The translations under genes were made by a program, and so were the position numbers. The notes beneath the pieces are model-generated. The model worked only from the letters and a program-made list of their open reading frames with translations. It did not search any database and was not told where the DNA came from. 64,000 bases of DNA from T3Sed10-241 sp036796255 (GTDB taxonomy: Bacteria > Bacteroidota > Bacteroidia > Flavobacteriales_D > Cryomorphaceae), in the NCBI GenBank assembly GCA_036796255.1, contig DAIRDH010000012.1:3346-67345 (forward strand), in the 5' to 3' direction. Of this stretch, positions 16,969 through 25,870 are shown in pieces. The stretch's first letter is position 1, and the number at the start of each line of letters is the position of its first letter.

Positions 16969-17672
16969 GTCGACCGTTTCATTTTAAGCAATTTAGTATC
17001 CACCAATCCCGCGCTCCCATGAAAGTGGGTACCGACGGCGCCCTCCTCGGGGCATGGGTAGATTGCGAAAAGTGCAGCAACATACTCGATATTGGCACTG
17101 GCACCGGAATGATCGCCTTGATGCTGGCCCAGCGCAATCCCAATGCCACCATCACCGCGATTGAACCCAATGCTGAAGCTTTTGCTGACGCAAAAGACAA
17201 CATTGCCAACAGCCCATTTTCAGGTCGCATCCAGCTGGTGAATTGCAGCCTTGCCAATTTTGAATCAGATGAAAAGTTTGACTTGATCGTCTGCAATCCG
17301 CCGTTCTTTCAGGCCGATCTACACGCCCCGGACGCAGGAAGGAACATGGCGCGCCACGCGATTGACCTGACACCAAAAGCGCTCATGGCTTGTTCGAAAT
17401 GGCTCAGAAACGGCGGAAATATTTCTGGTATTTATCCGGTTTCAATCTATGAATCTGTAAAAGCTCTCGCCGAGTTGAATGGTCTGCATTTGTCCCGACA
17501 GTGCGAAGTGAAGCCAAATCCGGAAAAGGCCATGCACCGCATCTTGTTTTCATTTGCAAATATCGCGCCTCGAAATATAATCCATGAATTCCTTACAATT
17601 GAAGTTGATGGCCGTCATGAATATAGCCAGGATTTCAAAGCATTGCTTAATGATTTTTACTTGAACCTTTAG
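16965..17672 (+). CDS. tRNA1(Val) (adenine37-N6)-methyltransferase (TrmN6/YfiC family)
   Basis: The enzyme is expected to methylate N6 of A37 in tRNA1(Val) with S-adenosylmethionine. The 235-residue protein has the family N-terminus FHFKQFSIHQ, motif I ILDIGTGTGMIALML (about 45-59) and the catalytic NPPFFQ motif (about 109-114). Its start is TTG at 16965, overlapping the rimM stop codon by 4 nt; no in-frame ATG precedes the conserved N-terminus, and the next ATG would delete it. This suggests translational coupling to rimM. Other N6-adenine methyltransferases share the NPPF motif, so the exact target is by homology. Confidence 0.88.
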   Translation: MSRPFHFKQFSIHQSRAPMKVGTDGALLGAWVDCEKCSNILDIGTGTGMIALMLAQRNPNATITAIEPNAEAFADAKDNIANSPFSGRIQLVNCSLANFESDEKFDLIVCNPPFFQADLHAPDAGRNMARHAIDLTPKALMACSKWLRNGGNISGIYPVSIYESVKALAELNGLHLSRQCEVKPNPEKAMHRILFSFANIAPRNIIHEFLTIEVDGRHEYSQDFKALLNDFYLNL

Positions 17673-17813
17673 GCCAATGCCTTCGTTTTAACTTATACGG
17701 ATAAAGGACGACCCGAAAAAAAGATTAAGTCACTGTATTTTAAGATGTTCTTTTTTTCATCCAAGTTCACAATTAATTATTTTATCTTGCGCCATATTTT
17801 GCGGTAGACAAAA

Positions 17814-18593
17814 ATGAAAATCAGTTTTAGAAACCATTCTTTTTTCTGGGCCCTGATAGTGGTGCCTCTTCTTATTTCATGTGACGATGAAATACCTGAG
17901 CCAGTTCCTTCAGCAGGTATCGAAGGAAGGGTTTGGGCACAAAATGAATTTGGACAGCCTCTTCATGACCAGCGCTCTGGGGTGAATGTTTTTTTGGAAA
18001 CAGGATTTAGAAATTTTACTGTAGCGGGCGACCAAGTAGGCCGTTATCGACTCCCTGGAGCTCCAGTAGGCACGTATACAGCCACTTACAGCAAGTCAGG
18101 TTTTGGAACCATCATTGTATCGGGCTTGCGGCTCAATACTGCCAACCCTGCATATGAGGTGCTCAATGGCTACCATCAATTTCCTTCTGTTACGCTCACC
18201 CAACTTCCCACCACTGATTTCAGCAATGTGAATGTAAGCCTTCAAGGAGGCGGTACCCAAGGACCTTTGACATTGACCGTAACTGGAACCATGGCCCCCG
18301 CACCTCCACCTACAGGCCAATCAAAGGGCTACAGATTATTTGTAGCCAGTGGAAGTACTGTTTCTAATTCAGATTATGACTTTCAGGAACATTATACCTC
18401 CAATACTGCTCAATTTACAGTTGAATTGGGATCAGAACTCTTTAGTCAGATACCGAATACTTCTGGCTCGGTAATTTCCGTAAGGCTTTATGGAGATTCC
18501 AATTTTGACGAAAGTTATGACGACGCAGGCTTGTTGGTATTCCCCAACCTGAGTCTCACGCCCAGTGAGTCCGTATCAGTCGTGCTCCCCTAA
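17814..18593 (+). CDS. Lipoprotein with carboxypeptidase-regulatory-like domain, unknown function
   Basis: The 259-residue protein has a lipoprotein signal (VVPLLISCDD, Cys23). Residues about 35-110 look like a carboxypeptidase-regulatory-like or SdrD-B-like beta sandwich (GIEGRVWAQNEFGQPL, GRYRLPGAPVGTYTATYSK). The rest is beta-rich and Ser/Thr/Gly-rich with no recognised motif. It probably sits on the outer membrane and may bind sugars or protein, but no function can be assigned. It stands alone and converges on the saccharopine dehydrogenase-like gene. Confidence 0.75.
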   Translation: MKISFRNHSFFWALIVVPLLISCDDEIPEPVPSAGIEGRVWAQNEFGQPLHDQRSGVNVFLETGFRNFTVAGDQVGRYRLPGAPVGTYTATYSKSGFGTIIVSGLRLNTANPAYEVLNGYHQFPSVTLTQLPTTDFSNVNVSLQGGGTQGPLTLTVTGTMAPAPPPTGQSKGYRLFVASGSTVSNSDYDFQEHYTSNTAQFTVELGSELFSQIPNTSGSVISVRLYGDSNFDESYDDAGLLVFPNLSLTPSESVSVVLP

Positions 18594-18618
18594 TAATATA
18601 CTTTAAACGAATTTTTCG

Positions 18619-18639
18619 AAACCCATTATTGATGGGTTT
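18619..18639. terminator. Hairpin between convergent genes
   Basis: AAACCCAT and ATGGGTTT form a perfect 8-bp stem with a 5-nt loop in the 81-nt gap between two convergent genes. The T-runs are short on both sides, so termination strength is uncertain. Confidence 0.4.
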
Positions 18640-18674
18640 AGCGTCGTTGCTTTTACCCAGCCTGGCAGTACACC

Positions 18675-20024
18675 TCAACTCTCAGAGACCTCTCTTTCCT
18701 TAAATTCAATTCCATAATCCTCAAGATCTTTTAGGAGAGGCAAATAGATATCGGGAGTGATTGGCAAATGAACTCCTGGTTTTGTAAACTTGCCTTCAAG
18801 AATGAGTTTTGCCGCCATTGCCACTGGCAATCCGACCGTTTTGGCCATTGCAGTGCGCGGGGATGGCTCACCAATGGACACCATGCTTGACTCCCATTGG
18901 CGCTCACGGGCTTCACCAGCTTCTTTGGTATGCACCTTGTGCCACATTACGATCATGTCTTTATCATCGGGCTTGAGTGTCCACTTTTTTTCGAGGATGT
19001 GCTGGAGAATTTGGGCAGGGGTGGATGGCTTATCAAGGGTTATGGGTTCATCATCGAAAATGCCTATCCAATGCAGCTTCTCTATGAGATCGCTGTCTTG
19101 ATCGAGCTTCATGTAATGCATGAGCTTCAATTCCACACTGTCGTCGGGGCTGTAGGCAAGAAAGCAATTGGTAAACTGTCGGTGGGTCATGTTGTCCCAG
19201 TCTTCCATGATATACGAATCGTCGGTCATGCCCAGCTGCACGAATATATTCCATGCCCGACAAAATCCAACCTTGCGCAGTGTACCGCGGTAAATTGTTG
19301 GCACGTCTTCAAGGCCGTATAATTCGCGGTAGTTAAGGGAGTCGCGGTTGGCATAGCCTTCGAACCGGCCATAACCCGGCACCTCAATGATTTCAGTACG
19401 GCGAAATAATTTCTGGTAAGGAATATATTTGAACCTGCCGTTGTGCTTGAATTTAACTGCGCCACCTTGACCTGCAAGGACTACATTGCGTGGATTCCAA
19501 GTAAATTTATAATGCCAGGGATTGTCGTCACTCTCAGGTGCAATCAAACCGCCGGTAAAGCTCTCAAACCAGGTGATCTCCGCACCGCGCTCACGCATGT
19601 GATTGAGCAACCTCATGGCCGACATATGATCGATTCCAGGGTCTACACCGAGTTCATTCATAAATATGAGGCCGGCTTTTTTAACATCCGATTCCATGGC
19701 CTTCATCTCCTTTGATATATAGCTTGGGGTAACCAGATGTTTTCCCAACCGAAGACAGTCATTCGCAACGGGTGGATGCATAAATGCGGGCAGCATGCTG
19801 ATCACCAAATCTGACTCCGAAATCGCTGCACTGCGCGCTTCGTCATGTGTAGCATCGAGTTGAAACAGGCAAGCTCCTGCTTCCGGGCTGAGAATTTTGC
19901 GCGCGGCCTCCGGGTTTGCATCTGCAATGCGCAACTGCCAATCATGGCCAGAGGCATGCTGCAGCAGGTAATCTATGAGGTAGATGGACGACCGCCCGGC
20001 TCCAATAATAAGTATTTTACGCAT
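18675..20024 (-). CDS. Saccharopine dehydrogenase family protein
   Basis: The 449-residue protein has an N-terminal Rossmann fold (ILIIGAGRSSIYL, about 4-16; second strand LRIADAN), then ESDLVISMLPAFMHPPVA and NELGVDPGIDHMSA, the last two being hallmarks of saccharopine dehydrogenase/reductase and lysine-6-dehydrogenase relatives. The C-terminal domain carries WHYKFTWNPRNVVLAGQ and TVGLPVAMAAKLIL. It likely acts in lysine breakdown or a related NAD(P)-linked amine oxidation, but no partner gene is present. The ATG at 20024 gives the expected N-terminus. A TACCTTCG box (20063-20056, minus) lies 31 nt upstream. Confidence 0.88.
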   Translation of the reverse strand: MRKILIIGAGRSSIYLIDYLLQHASGHDWQLRIADANPEAARKILSPEAGACLFQLDATHDEARSAAISESDLVISMLPAFMHPPVANDCLRLGKHLVTPSYISKEMKAMESDVKKAGLIFMNELGVDPGIDHMSAMRLLNHMRERGAEITWFESFTGGLIAPESDDNPWHYKFTWNPRNVVLAGQGGAVKFKHNGRFKYIPYQKLFRRTEIIEVPGYGRFEGYANRDSLNYRELYGLEDVPTIYRGTLRKVGFCRAWNIFVQLGMTDDSYIMEDWDNMTHRQFTNCFLAYSPDDSVELKLMHYMKLDQDSDLIEKLHWIGIFDDEPITLDKPSTPAQILQHILEKKWTLKPDDKDMIVMWHKVHTKEAGEARERQWESSMVSIGEPSPRTAMAKTVGLPVAMAAKLILEGKFTKPGVHLPITPDIYLPLLKDLEDYGIEFKEREVSES

Positions 20025-20153
20025 TTATTAGATTTAGCACAGATAATTCAGTCAACGAAGGTATAATTCCTAATTTCGGGCGTGGCCTTTGAAACTATTT
20101 TCTTTTTCAACAGTAGGTTTGAATAAGTAAAATAACTCACTTTGGCACAGCAC

Positions 20154-20184
20154 TTGTTTAACACCTCAGCGAAAATTACTTTAG
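20154..20184 (+). promoter_or_regulatory. Promoter of the DUF4476/CsgG/LPP20 operon
   Basis: TTG (20154-20156), 20-nt spacer, TACTTTAG (20177-20184), one base from the Bacteroidota -7 consensus, 15 nt upstream of the ATG at 20200. Confidence 0.5.
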
Positions 20185-20199
20185 CCAACCCAAAACATC

Positions 20200-21138
20200 A
20201 TGAAAACAATTCAACTATTTACCGCCTTTTTTTGCAGTCTACTGAGCCTCATTTGTCTGGGCCAAGCAAGTTCAAATCTTGAAGTCTTTTCAGAAAATGG
20301 AGACCCCTTCTTTCTGGTAATAAACGGGGTGCCGCAAAATGATCAAGCCATGGCCAATGTAAGGGCTGAAGGCTTAACCGGTGAATTTCACAAAATTCTG
20401 GTACGTTTCTCAGATGCATCACTGGGAACAGCAACCCAAAACTTTGCGCTTGAACCTGGAATGGAGCAAAGAGCGATCGTGGTACTCAAGAAGAAGGGAG
20501 GCTTCGCCATACGACCTTTTGGAGAACCTACTGCACTGAGGGAAGTTGCGCCATCTGCGCCTTCCAGATCTGAGGTCATTGTCGATGCCCCGGTTGAGCA
20601 TGTATCTACAAGAGTGACACCCTCTACAGAAATAACGCAGAGCGCTCAGCCAACCAGGTCAACAGGTGAGCGGGTCAACATTGAAATGGGTGCCGGAGAG
20701 CAGCGCATCGGAATCAATATTGACATCACCCACGACAGTGATTTCGACATGACCGGAAGCACTACCACCAAAGCCACACAGGAGATTGATTACAGCACTG
20801 AAATGACACCTGCGCCCCCCGCAGCAAAAGAAAAGGTAGCAGTGGCCTGCACGCCAATGGCTTCACAAAGTTTCGCTGGAGCAAAAAAGAGCATCTCTTC
20901 AAAATCTTTTGCTGACGACAAAATGACCACCGCTCGACAAGTATTGAAAAGCAACTGCTTGAGCAGTTCTCAAATTGTGGAAGTCATTGAACTATTTAGC
21001 TTTGAAGATGATAAGCTCTCATTTGCCAAAGCGGCCTATGACCGGTGCAGTGACCCGGAAAACTACTGGAAAGTAAATGACGCATTTACCTTTAGCGATT
21101 CAATAGAACAACTCGATGAATATTTGCAAGGCAAATAA
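20200..21138 (+). CDS. Exported DUF4476 domain protein
   Basis: The 312-residue protein has a signal peptide (LFTAFFCSLLSLICLGQ). A beta-rich N-terminal domain (about 25-110: LEVFSENGDPFFLVINGVPQ) is followed by a Pro/Thr/Ser-rich linker (about 115-235). The C-terminal DUF4476-like helical domain (about 239-312) carries TTARQVLKSNCLSSSQIVEV and DDKLSFAKAAYDRCSDPENY. It is the first gene of a tight four-gene unit; the CsgG-like lipoprotein starts inside its last 23 bases. Its molecular role is unknown; periplasmic or surface location is inferred from the signal peptide. Confidence 0.8.
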   Translation: MKTIQLFTAFFCSLLSLICLGQASSNLEVFSENGDPFFLVINGVPQNDQAMANVRAEGLTGEFHKILVRFSDASLGTATQNFALEPGMEQRAIVVLKKKGGFAIRPFGEPTALREVAPSAPSRSEVIVDAPVEHVSTRVTPSTEITQSAQPTRSTGERVNIEMGAGEQRIGINIDITHDSDFDMTGSTTTKATQEIDYSTEMTPAPPAAKEKVAVACTPMASQSFAGAKKSISSKSFADDKMTTARQVLKSNCLSSSQIVEVIELFSFEDDKLSFAKAAYDRCSDPENYWKVNDAFTFSDSIEQLDEYLQGK

Positions 21139-22519
21139 CCGTAAACCAGCAATTTGGCTGAGGTGCTTGCCTCTGCTCTTTTTGGCTGCCACAGTGCTTG
21201 CTGGCTGCACAGGAAGTAAAGGCCTGGCCAAACGCGCTATGCAGCTGGAAGATGCCGGAATGTATACCGACGCCGCCAACTTTTATTTCAATGCGCTGAT
21301 GCGCAACAACAACAATGTAGAAGCCCGCATTGGATTGACCAATACTTCACGAAAAGTACTCAATGATAAGCTCGACACATTTTCACGGCACAAGGCGATG
21401 GATGAGCACAGAGATGCACTCAACGCCTACCAGGATGCCATAGGCTACCGGGAGCGTGTGGCGCGCCTGGGTATAAGCCATGACATTGCAGGACATTATG
21501 AGGAAGATTTCGCGTATTCAAAATCAATCGTTCTTAAGGAATTGTACGATCAAGGAACTGCGCTAATGGCGGAGAAACGTTTTGACGAAGCCAAGGCCGT
21601 GTTTCTGCAGATCACCAAAATAGAGCCCGGATATGAAGACGTTATGGCCCTTAAAGGGATTGCCAAAAATGAGCCGCTTTACCAGAGTGCACTGGTTCAT
21701 TTCGACAACCGGGATTTTCGGAAAGCATATTATGAACTGGACAAGATTTATCAAAATGACAGGTCATATAGGGACGTGGCCGTATTGCGTGAAGAGTGTT
21801 TAAACCTGGGTAAATATCCTGTTGCTCTTGCTCCTTTTGAAAATGCTTCCGGGGCACGTGATATTGAGAAACGGGTCTATGCTTTTTTTGTCACGTCGCT
21901 GGCTCAAATTGAAGATCCCTTTTTGCGTATTGTTGAGCGCGACAATATGGATGCTATTTTGAACGAACAACGCCTAAGCCTGAGTGGTATCATAGATGAG
22001 CGCACTGCAACACAAGTTGGAAATTTGCTCGGGGCAAAGGCATTGATCAATGCCACAGTACTGAGCTATTCCAGTACACCAGGTCGGGTGCAACGCACGG
22101 CAAAAGATGGTTTTGAATCATACACTGTGCGGCTGTTTAACAATGAGGCTCAGCAACATTACAATGAAGTGAGGTACAAGCCTGTGAAATACAACGAATA
22201 CTTCAATCGAAATGAAGTGCGCATGTCTGTGCAATACACCGCTATATCACTCGAATCGGGCGAAGTGCTGTTTTCGCGTATCGTGGATCGTACGGAAGAG
22301 GATCAAATGTATTATGCAGCTTATGACGGCGAGGTAAATAACCTGCTACCCGCTGGGCCAAATGGCGTTTTGACTTCCAACCGTGACCGCAGCCGGCTTC
22401 AAAATTTAATCAGGGCTCCCCGAACTTTGCGCAGCATTGACGAACTCAACAATGCAGCATATACCGCCACCGCTAAAAACCTACAGCAAGACCTCATCCA
22501 ATTCATGCGAGAAAAATGA
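21116..22519 (+). CDS. CsgG-like lipoprotein with N-terminal TPR-like helices
   Basis: The 467-residue protein has a lipoprotein signal (FLAATVLAGCTG, Cys31). TPR-like helical repeats cover about 40-225 (DAGMYTDAANFYFNALM, DQGTALMAEKRFDEAKAVF, YQSALVHFDNRDFRKAYYEL). A CsgG/LpoB-like domain follows at about 235-345 (VALAPFENASG, RIVERDNMDAILNEQ, NLLGAKALINATVLSYS). CsgG forms outer-membrane secretion pores in curli systems, and related proteins (FlgT-, LpoB-like) act as envelope scaffolds. The transmembrane hairpins needed for a pore are not evident to me. The ATG at 21116 overlaps the previous gene by 23 nt and is the only start that keeps the signal peptide. Confidence 0.82.
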   Translation: MNICKANNRKPAIWLRCLPLLFLAATVLAGCTGSKGLAKRAMQLEDAGMYTDAANFYFNALMRNNNNVEARIGLTNTSRKVLNDKLDTFSRHKAMDEHRDALNAYQDAIGYRERVARLGISHDIAGHYEEDFAYSKSIVLKELYDQGTALMAEKRFDEAKAVFLQITKIEPGYEDVMALKGIAKNEPLYQSALVHFDNRDFRKAYYELDKIYQNDRSYRDVAVLREECLNLGKYPVALAPFENASGARDIEKRVYAFFVTSLAQIEDPFLRIVERDNMDAILNEQRLSLSGIIDERTATQVGNLLGAKALINATVLSYSSTPGRVQRTAKDGFESYTVRLFNNEAQQHYNEVRYKPVKYNEYFNRNEVRMSVQYTAISLESGEVLFSRIVDRTEEDQMYYAAYDGEVNNLLPAGPNGVLTSNRDRSRLQNLIRAPRTLRSIDELNNAAYTATAKNLQQDLIQFMREK

Positions 22520-23883
22520 AATCAAATCTCTGGCTACTCTTCTTTTTTGCCCTGAGCGCCTGCACTCCTAAGCAAGAAGTAGCCGGAGAGGTTGCTCCTG
22601 CCCCGCCGCGATGGGTTGAGTCGAGGCCACTGTCGAGCATTTATTATATTGGTATAGGTGTAGCCCAAAAAAGTCCGAACACCAATTTCCAAAGGGTATC
22701 CCGTGAGAATGCCCTGAGCGACCTCGCTTCTGAGATCAAAGTCAATGTAAACACCAACTCGCTACTTTATACCCTCGAACGGGAATACAAATTTGAACAG
22801 GAGTTTCGAGAAACCGTGACGGTAACTTCAAACCTTGATCTTGAGGATTTTGAATTGGTAGAAGTTTGGGAAGATGACAACAGCTACTGGTCGTATTACC
22901 GACTCGACAAACAAACTTACAGCGACAAGCAACGTCTGCTAAAAGAATCAGCGCAAAATCTTGCCCTTGATTTTTATGCCAAGGGATTAAGTGCCCAGTC
23001 GAGCTACCAGTTTCGCGGCGCTGCCGATTCATACTTACGCGGATTGCAAGCCCTGGAAAGCTTTTGGGGTGAAAGCAATATTGTCGACTTTCAAGGGTCG
23101 GCAATACAACTCGACAATGTGCTGTATACGGCGCTTCGCGACTTGCTGAGCAATGCACGTTTGCAGCTGGAAGAAGATATTGTACTGAGTTACCAAAACG
23201 GTTTCGATTTCACAGCCCAGGTGAGGGCAAGTGACGGGCGCAATGACATTGCGCTCGAAGACGTACCCCTTCAATATGAATACTTTGGGATTTATGGCCG
23301 CGTGCGAGGTAAAGCCACAAGCAATGCAGACGGTCGCGCGGAGATTCGGGTAAATCAAGCCGAACGAGAGCGCAACAATAACCTGCTTATCACGTCGGTA
23401 GATACTGACTTCATTTTTGAACCCTTTCAGAGCGATCGGTTTATGCGCAGGCTCACAGAGTCAATGCGCAGCAATAGCTTGCAAAGTCTTATTAAGTATG
23501 TTCCCCCATCCATGTACTTTGATGCGGCTGAAAAGAATCTTGGTGAGAATATTGGGACCACTCCCCTCACTGCATCCATTAAAACTTCGTTGGGTCGCCG
23601 TGGTGTGCGCTTTACAAATAATCCTCAGGAAGCTGACCTCACCGTTACTTTGCGCGCCGATACCCGCCAGGGAGGATCCGATCAGGGATTTTTCACGAGC
23701 TTTATGGATCTTGACATCGCAATTCGAAACAATACTACCGGAGAGCGGGTATACAGCGTAAGTCGCTCTGACCTGCGCGGTGTGGATCTCGACTTTGAAC
23801 GCGCAGGAATGAAAGCTTACCAAAATGTAACGCGTAACATAGAGTCGGAGCTTATGAGAAAATTGGTAAACGATTTATTTTAA
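22516..23883 (+). CDS. LPP20-like lipoprotein (large)
   Basis: The 455-residue protein has a lipoprotein signal (FFFALSACTP, Cys16). An LPP20-like domain follows at about 30-140: PPRWVESRPL, YYIGIGVAQKS, SRENALSDLASEIKVNVN, then YWSYYRLDKQTYSDKQ. The C-terminal 300 residues are beta-rich, including a region (about 345-455) resembling a second assembly domain (SLGRRGVRFTNNPQEADLTV). Its ATG overlaps the CsgG-like gene's stop (ATGA), so the two are translationally coupled. LPP20 relatives include FlgP of Vibrio (family knowledge). It probably forms an outer-membrane assembly with its neighbours; no enzymatic motif is visible. Confidence 0.78.
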   Translation: MKSNLWLLFFFALSACTPKQEVAGEVAPAPPRWVESRPLSSIYYIGIGVAQKSPNTNFQRVSRENALSDLASEIKVNVNTNSLLYTLEREYKFEQEFRETVTVTSNLDLEDFELVEVWEDDNSYWSYYRLDKQTYSDKQRLLKESAQNLALDFYAKGLSAQSSYQFRGAADSYLRGLQALESFWGESNIVDFQGSAIQLDNVLYTALRDLLSNARLQLEEDIVLSYQNGFDFTAQVRASDGRNDIALEDVPLQYEYFGIYGRVRGKATSNADGRAEIRVNQAERERNNNLLITSVDTDFIFEPFQSDRFMRRLTESMRSNSLQSLIKYVPPSMYFDAAEKNLGENIGTTPLTASIKTSLGRRGVRFTNNPQEADLTVTLRADTRQGGSDQGFFTSFMDLDIAIRNNTTGERVYSVSRSDLRGVDLDFERAGMKAYQNVTRNIESELMRKLVNDLF

Positions 23884-23947
23884 AATGATTTGCAACTTTG
23901 GCACAATTTCTGAAATAACCCCTAAAAACAAACAAAAACCAGAACAC

Positions 23948-24535
23948 ATGAAAGCAAAAACCACACCTATCTTGGCACGCACAGGGATGATGCTCATGCT
24001 CGCAGCATTGATAGCCACAGGCTGCAAAAAGAACAAAGAAGTGCAAGCTCCCGATGGAGAAGTTCTTATTACCGAGTATTGCGCGGGCCCAGAGTACTTC
24101 ACCAACGATGAATTTTTCCGTTCTAACGGCCTTGGTGAAAGCATGGACCAGGCAACAGCCCGTCGCAAGGCCATGAACGATGCGCGAGGCGCCCTGGCAA
24201 GCTCAATAAGCACAACCATCAAAGCCACGACCGACAATTACGTGAACAGCAGGGAATTCAATAACAAAGAAGAAGTTCAAGAAAGATTTGAGGGTCTAAC
24301 ACGAGAAGTTGTAAATCAACAATTGAATGGTGTGAAAACCATTTGCCAAAAGGCAGTTAAAGTAACTGCCAATGGTAACTTCAAATATTATGTAGCATTG
24401 GAGCTAAGCGGCGAAGAGCTACTCGGCGCAATGAATGAGAGACTTTCAAAAGACGAGCGTTTGCGGATAGACTATGACTACGAGCAATTTAAGAAAACTT
24501 TTGAGCAGGAAATGCAAAATTTCAGCAACCAATAA
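23948..24535 (+). CDS. LPP20-like lipoprotein (small)
   Basis: The 195-residue protein has a lipoprotein signal (MLAALIATGCKK, Cys26). A single LPP20-like domain follows: EYFTNDEFFRSNGLGESMD, ATARRKAMNDARGALASSIS, NGNFKYYVALELSGEEL, with a charged C-terminal helix. The ATG at 23948 starts the signal peptide; the frame opens earlier at 23885 but those residues are not signal-like. It lies 64 nt after the larger LPP20-like gene and ends the operon before a strong terminator. Confidence 0.8.
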   Translation: MKAKTTPILARTGMMLMLAALIATGCKKNKEVQAPDGEVLITEYCAGPEYFTNDEFFRSNGLGESMDQATARRKAMNDARGALASSISTTIKATTDNYVNSREFNNKEEVQERFEGLTREVVNQQLNGVKTICQKAVKVTANGNFKYYVALELSGEELLGAMNERLSKDERLRIDYDYEQFKKTFEQEMQNFSNQ

Positions 24536-24560
24536 GCATTATCTAAACTGCACATAACCT

Positions 24561-24590
24561 AAGCCGCCGCACTTTGTGTGGCGGCTTTTT
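24561..24590 (+). terminator. Terminator of the CsgG/LPP20 operon
   Basis: AAGCCGCC pairs with GGCGGCTT, with the stem continuing CAC/GTG around a TTT loop, and a T-run follows. It sits 25 nt after the last lipoprotein gene. Confidence 0.85.
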
Positions 24591-24762
24591 CTATGCTGCC
24601 CTGAGTCAAAAAGTGAGTTGGTTTAAAGCTAAATTGCATTAAAGTCCTTGAATGCAGAATGACTCCAAGTACCTTAAACAAATGATGCACAAGCCTGCGA
24701 AAGCCATGAAAAATCGTTTCAGTTCAATATGATCATAAATTTAGTTTTGATTGGGTAATTTG

Positions 24763-24770
24763 TACATTTG
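24763..24770 (+). promoter_or_regulatory. -7 box upstream of the yitT-HD operon
   Basis: TACATTTG matches TAnnTTTG exactly. It is the best promoter element in the 444-nt gap before the YitT gene, implying a long leader of about 200 nt or a promoter for the decayed reading frame next to it. No TTG at the standard distance is seen. Confidence 0.4.
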
Positions 24771-24774
24771 ACAA

Positions 24775-24940
24775 CATCCAACCAATCAGACAACAATGAA
24801 GGTCGAGCCAGCCTTTAAATCCAGACAACTTACTTCAACATTTCAATGAAGAACCCATTGAAGAATAGAACGAACTTGTGGCCCATTGGTCTGCGCATTT
24901 CGATGTGCATGTTTTAAATAAAAAATCAAAAAGATAACCC
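24775..24940 (+). pseudogene. Possible decayed short reading frame
   Basis: In the 24536-24979 gap, protein-like stretches occur in shifting frames: TSNQSDNNEGRASL ends at a TAA, then NPDNLLQHFNEEPIEE in another frame reaches a TAG, and in that same frame NELVAHWSAHFDVHVL continues to a TAA near 24940. One frameshift and one stop would restore about 55 residues. I recognise no family. It could equally be chance or a leader region of the YitT gene. The rest of the gap shows nothing beyond the terminator and -7 box. Confidence 0.22.
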
Positions 24941-24979
24941 GCAATCAAATCCCAATTTTGAATCAAAGCCACTTTGTGA

Positions 24980-25864
24980 ATGAAAAGAAATAAACAGAGA
25001 ATTCAATGGAAATCAATACTATCCATTAAAGCCTTTATGTTTAATCTGGCTGGTGTTGCTCTCGCTGTGGTGGGTTTGCAAGGATTCATGGTCCCAAATA
25101 ATTTTCTCGATGGCGGCGTAACGGGCATTTCCATTCTTGTAAAGAGCTTTGCTGATATTCATATCAGTATACTTCTAATCATTTTCAATATTCCATTTCT
25201 CCTTATGGGCTTTCATAAAATCGGAAAGACATTTGGAATTCAAACACTCATAGCCGTTTTGCTGCTTGCCGCTGGCATGTATTTTATAGAAATACCCATT
25301 TTCACCACTGACAAGGTGCTCATTGCGGTATTCGGTGGCTTCTTCATAGGTATGGGTATTGGCTTGGTAATACGCGGAGGAGGGGTAATTGATGGTCTTG
25401 AAGTTATAGCACTTTACACAGAAAAAAAATCGGCATTTACATCAGGAGAAATAATTCTGACGCTCAACACATTGATTATTGTAGGTGCTGCCTTCAAATT
25501 TGGTATTGAAACCGCCCTTTATTCAATTCTTGTATATTTTACAGCCATGAAAACCACAGAATATGTTGTGGATGGATTTGAAGCATATACAGCACTCAAC
25601 ATCATCTCGAAAGATTCAGATAAGATAAAAAAGCTCATCGTAAATGACTTCGGTAAAGCGATCACAGTTTTCAAAGGGGAAAGAGGATATCTACCTGAGG
25701 CTTTTCACGTAAAATACAATTGCGATATCGTAGTAACAATCGTAACGCGACTTGAGATATATCGAATTCAGGAAGCGGTAAAACAGATAGATCCAAAGGC
25801 CTTCGTGTATGTAAACAGCATCAAGGAAGTGAAAGGCGGCTTGATAAAACAAACAAAACTTTAA
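24980..25864 (+). CDS. YitT family membrane protein (DUF161 with C-terminal DUF2179)
   Basis: The 294-residue protein has five to six hydrophobic segments in residues about 15-205, including the family signatures GFMVPNNFLDGGVTGISIL (about 36-54) and GGGVIDGLEVIALY (about 133-146). A soluble C-terminal DUF2179 domain covers about 210-290 (DKIKKLIVNDFGKAITVFKGERGY, shortened here by description; VVTIVTRLEI, FVYVNSIKEVKGG). The substrate of YitT proteins is not established. The HD hydrolase starts 6 nt after its stop, so the two form an operon. Confidence 0.9.
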   Translation: MKRNKQRIQWKSILSIKAFMFNLAGVALAVVGLQGFMVPNNFLDGGVTGISILVKSFADIHISILLIIFNIPFLLMGFHKIGKTFGIQTLIAVLLLAAGMYFIEIPIFTTDKVLIAVFGGFFIGMGIGLVIRGGGVIDGLEVIALYTEKKSAFTSGEIILTLNTLIIVGAAFKFGIETALYSILVYFTAMKTTEYVVDGFEAYTALNIISKDSDKIKKLIVNDFGKAITVFKGERGYLPEAFHVKYNCDIVVTIVTRLEIYRIQEAVKQIDPKAFVYVNSIKEVKGGLIKQTKL

Positions 25865-25870
25865 GCAGTT

